Notes under the pieces: model-generated
The model's database searches: none
The model's input: the letters and a program-made list of their open reading frames with translations, nothing else
What the model was told of the DNA's origin: nothing
Position numbers and translations under genes: made by a program
In this document: in pieces, positions 5,910 to 6,162 of the stretch
Layout: each line of letters begins with the position of its first letter
How positions within the stretch are numbered: position 1 is the stretch's first letter
From: an uncultured Alphaproteobacteria bacterium
GTDB taxonomy: Bacteria > Pseudomonadota > Alphaproteobacteria > Rhizobiales > Hyphomicrobiaceae
Reading direction: 5' to 3'
NCBI GenBank assembly: GCA_937950105.1
Contig: CALFEM010000614.1
Location: forward strand, 1-6,162
Length of the DNA stretch: 6,162 nt

Positions 5910-6162
5910 TCACAGTGCGAGGCGCGACAGCGTCTCGTTGGTCGGCACGCCGTCGGCGGTCCAGCCGCGCTGCTGGTAGTATTCCGGCAGCATGGTGTCG
6001 AGACCGTTGACCAAGCCCTTGGCCGGGCCAGTCTGCGCAGCTTCGGTCAGGAGACGCGGCGGCAGGTTGTCGTCCTTCGAGGTCAAACCCGCCCGGTTAT
6101 TGAACACGCGCTCCATGTTCCAGATGCGCTCGCCCACTTCCATCATGTACTCGGGCGTCCAC
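5910..6162 (-). CDS. aor: Aldehyde:ferredoxin oxidoreductase, tungsten type (C-terminal fragment)
   Basis: The C-terminal 83 residues of an AOR-family enzyme, cut by the window end. The frame is open to 6162 and reads WTPEYMMEVGERIWNMERVF, then NNRAGLTSKDDNLPPRLL, an acidic/Gly region with DTMLPEYYQQRGWTADGVPT, and finally ETLSRLAL before TGA. GERIWN-ER-FN, the KDD-LP-RLL stretch, and the MLPEYY--RGW--DG-PT ending are typical of AOR C-terminal domains. AOR oxidises aldehydes to carboxylic acids using a tungsten bis-pterin and a [4Fe-4S] cluster; the cofactor-binding residues lie outside this window. The downstream FAD oxidoreductase and MoaD-like genes fit an NAD-linked AOR operon. Which member of the AOR family it is (AOR, benzoyl-CoA reductase BamB type, or other) cannot be told from this part; the neighbours favour AOR proper. 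Low-risk family call on a partial protein. Confidence 0.88.
   Translation of the reverse strand, partial: WTPEYMMEVGERIWNMERVFNNRAGLTSKDDNLPPRLLTEAAQTGPAKGLVNGLDTMLPEYYQQRGWTADGVPTNETLSRLAL

Noticed and set aside
5586..5979. Small open frames in the repeat gap that could be called hypothetical proteins.
   Set aside because: Their sequences are translations of the palindromic repeat, with no convincing ribosome-binding site, and they overlap the starts or ends of the real genes.

Overview
This window comes from a high-G+C Gram-negative bacterium, most likely an alphaproteobacterium of the Hyphomicrobiales (Rhizobiales) type. The TadB/TadC sequences look alphaproteobacterial, and an intergenic palindromic repeat at about 5700-5900 resembles those scattered through rhizobial-type genomes. 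The lineage is an inference from recalled family features. The first 47 bases are not genomic: they are an Illumina TruSeq index adapter left on the contig end, so biological sequence starts at base 48.

There are two convergent blocks. On the + strand, 48-1243 holds the 3' end of tadB and a complete tadC, the paired inner-membrane platform proteins of a Tad (tight adherence, Flp-pilus type) secretion system. A strong intrinsic terminator at 1277-1304 closes this block. Everything after it is on the - strand, read from right to left: the C-terminal end of a tungsten-type aldehyde:ferredoxin oxidoreductase (AOR, running off the window at 6162), a gap of about 300 bases filled with inverted repeats, an NAD/FAD-dependent oxidoreductase, a MoaD/ThiS-like sulfur carrier ending in Gly-Gly, a FIST-domain protein, and a hybrid histidine kinase.

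The first three - strand genes make sense together. AOR oxidises aldehydes to acids at a tungstopterin site, the FAD protein could pass the electrons to NAD+, and the MoaD-like protein could supply the dithiolene sulfur of the pterin cofactor. This resembles the multi-subunit NAD-linked AOR known from Aromatoleum aromaticum. The last two genes are two bases apart and match the NosP-NahK arrangement of Pseudomonas aeruginosa. There a haem-binding FIST protein senses nitric oxide and controls a hybrid kinase, which feeds a phosphorelay governing biofilm and cyclic-di-GMP behaviour. The kinase here has only a coiled coil before its catalytic core, so its signal probably comes from the FIST protein.

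The most interesting point is the placement of a putative NO-sensing kinase pair directly behind an AOR gene set, with no recognisable terminator between them. The gap is 137 bases if the FIST gene starts at the TTG proposed here. Whether the two sets are co-transcribed or merely neighbours cannot be decided from sequence.
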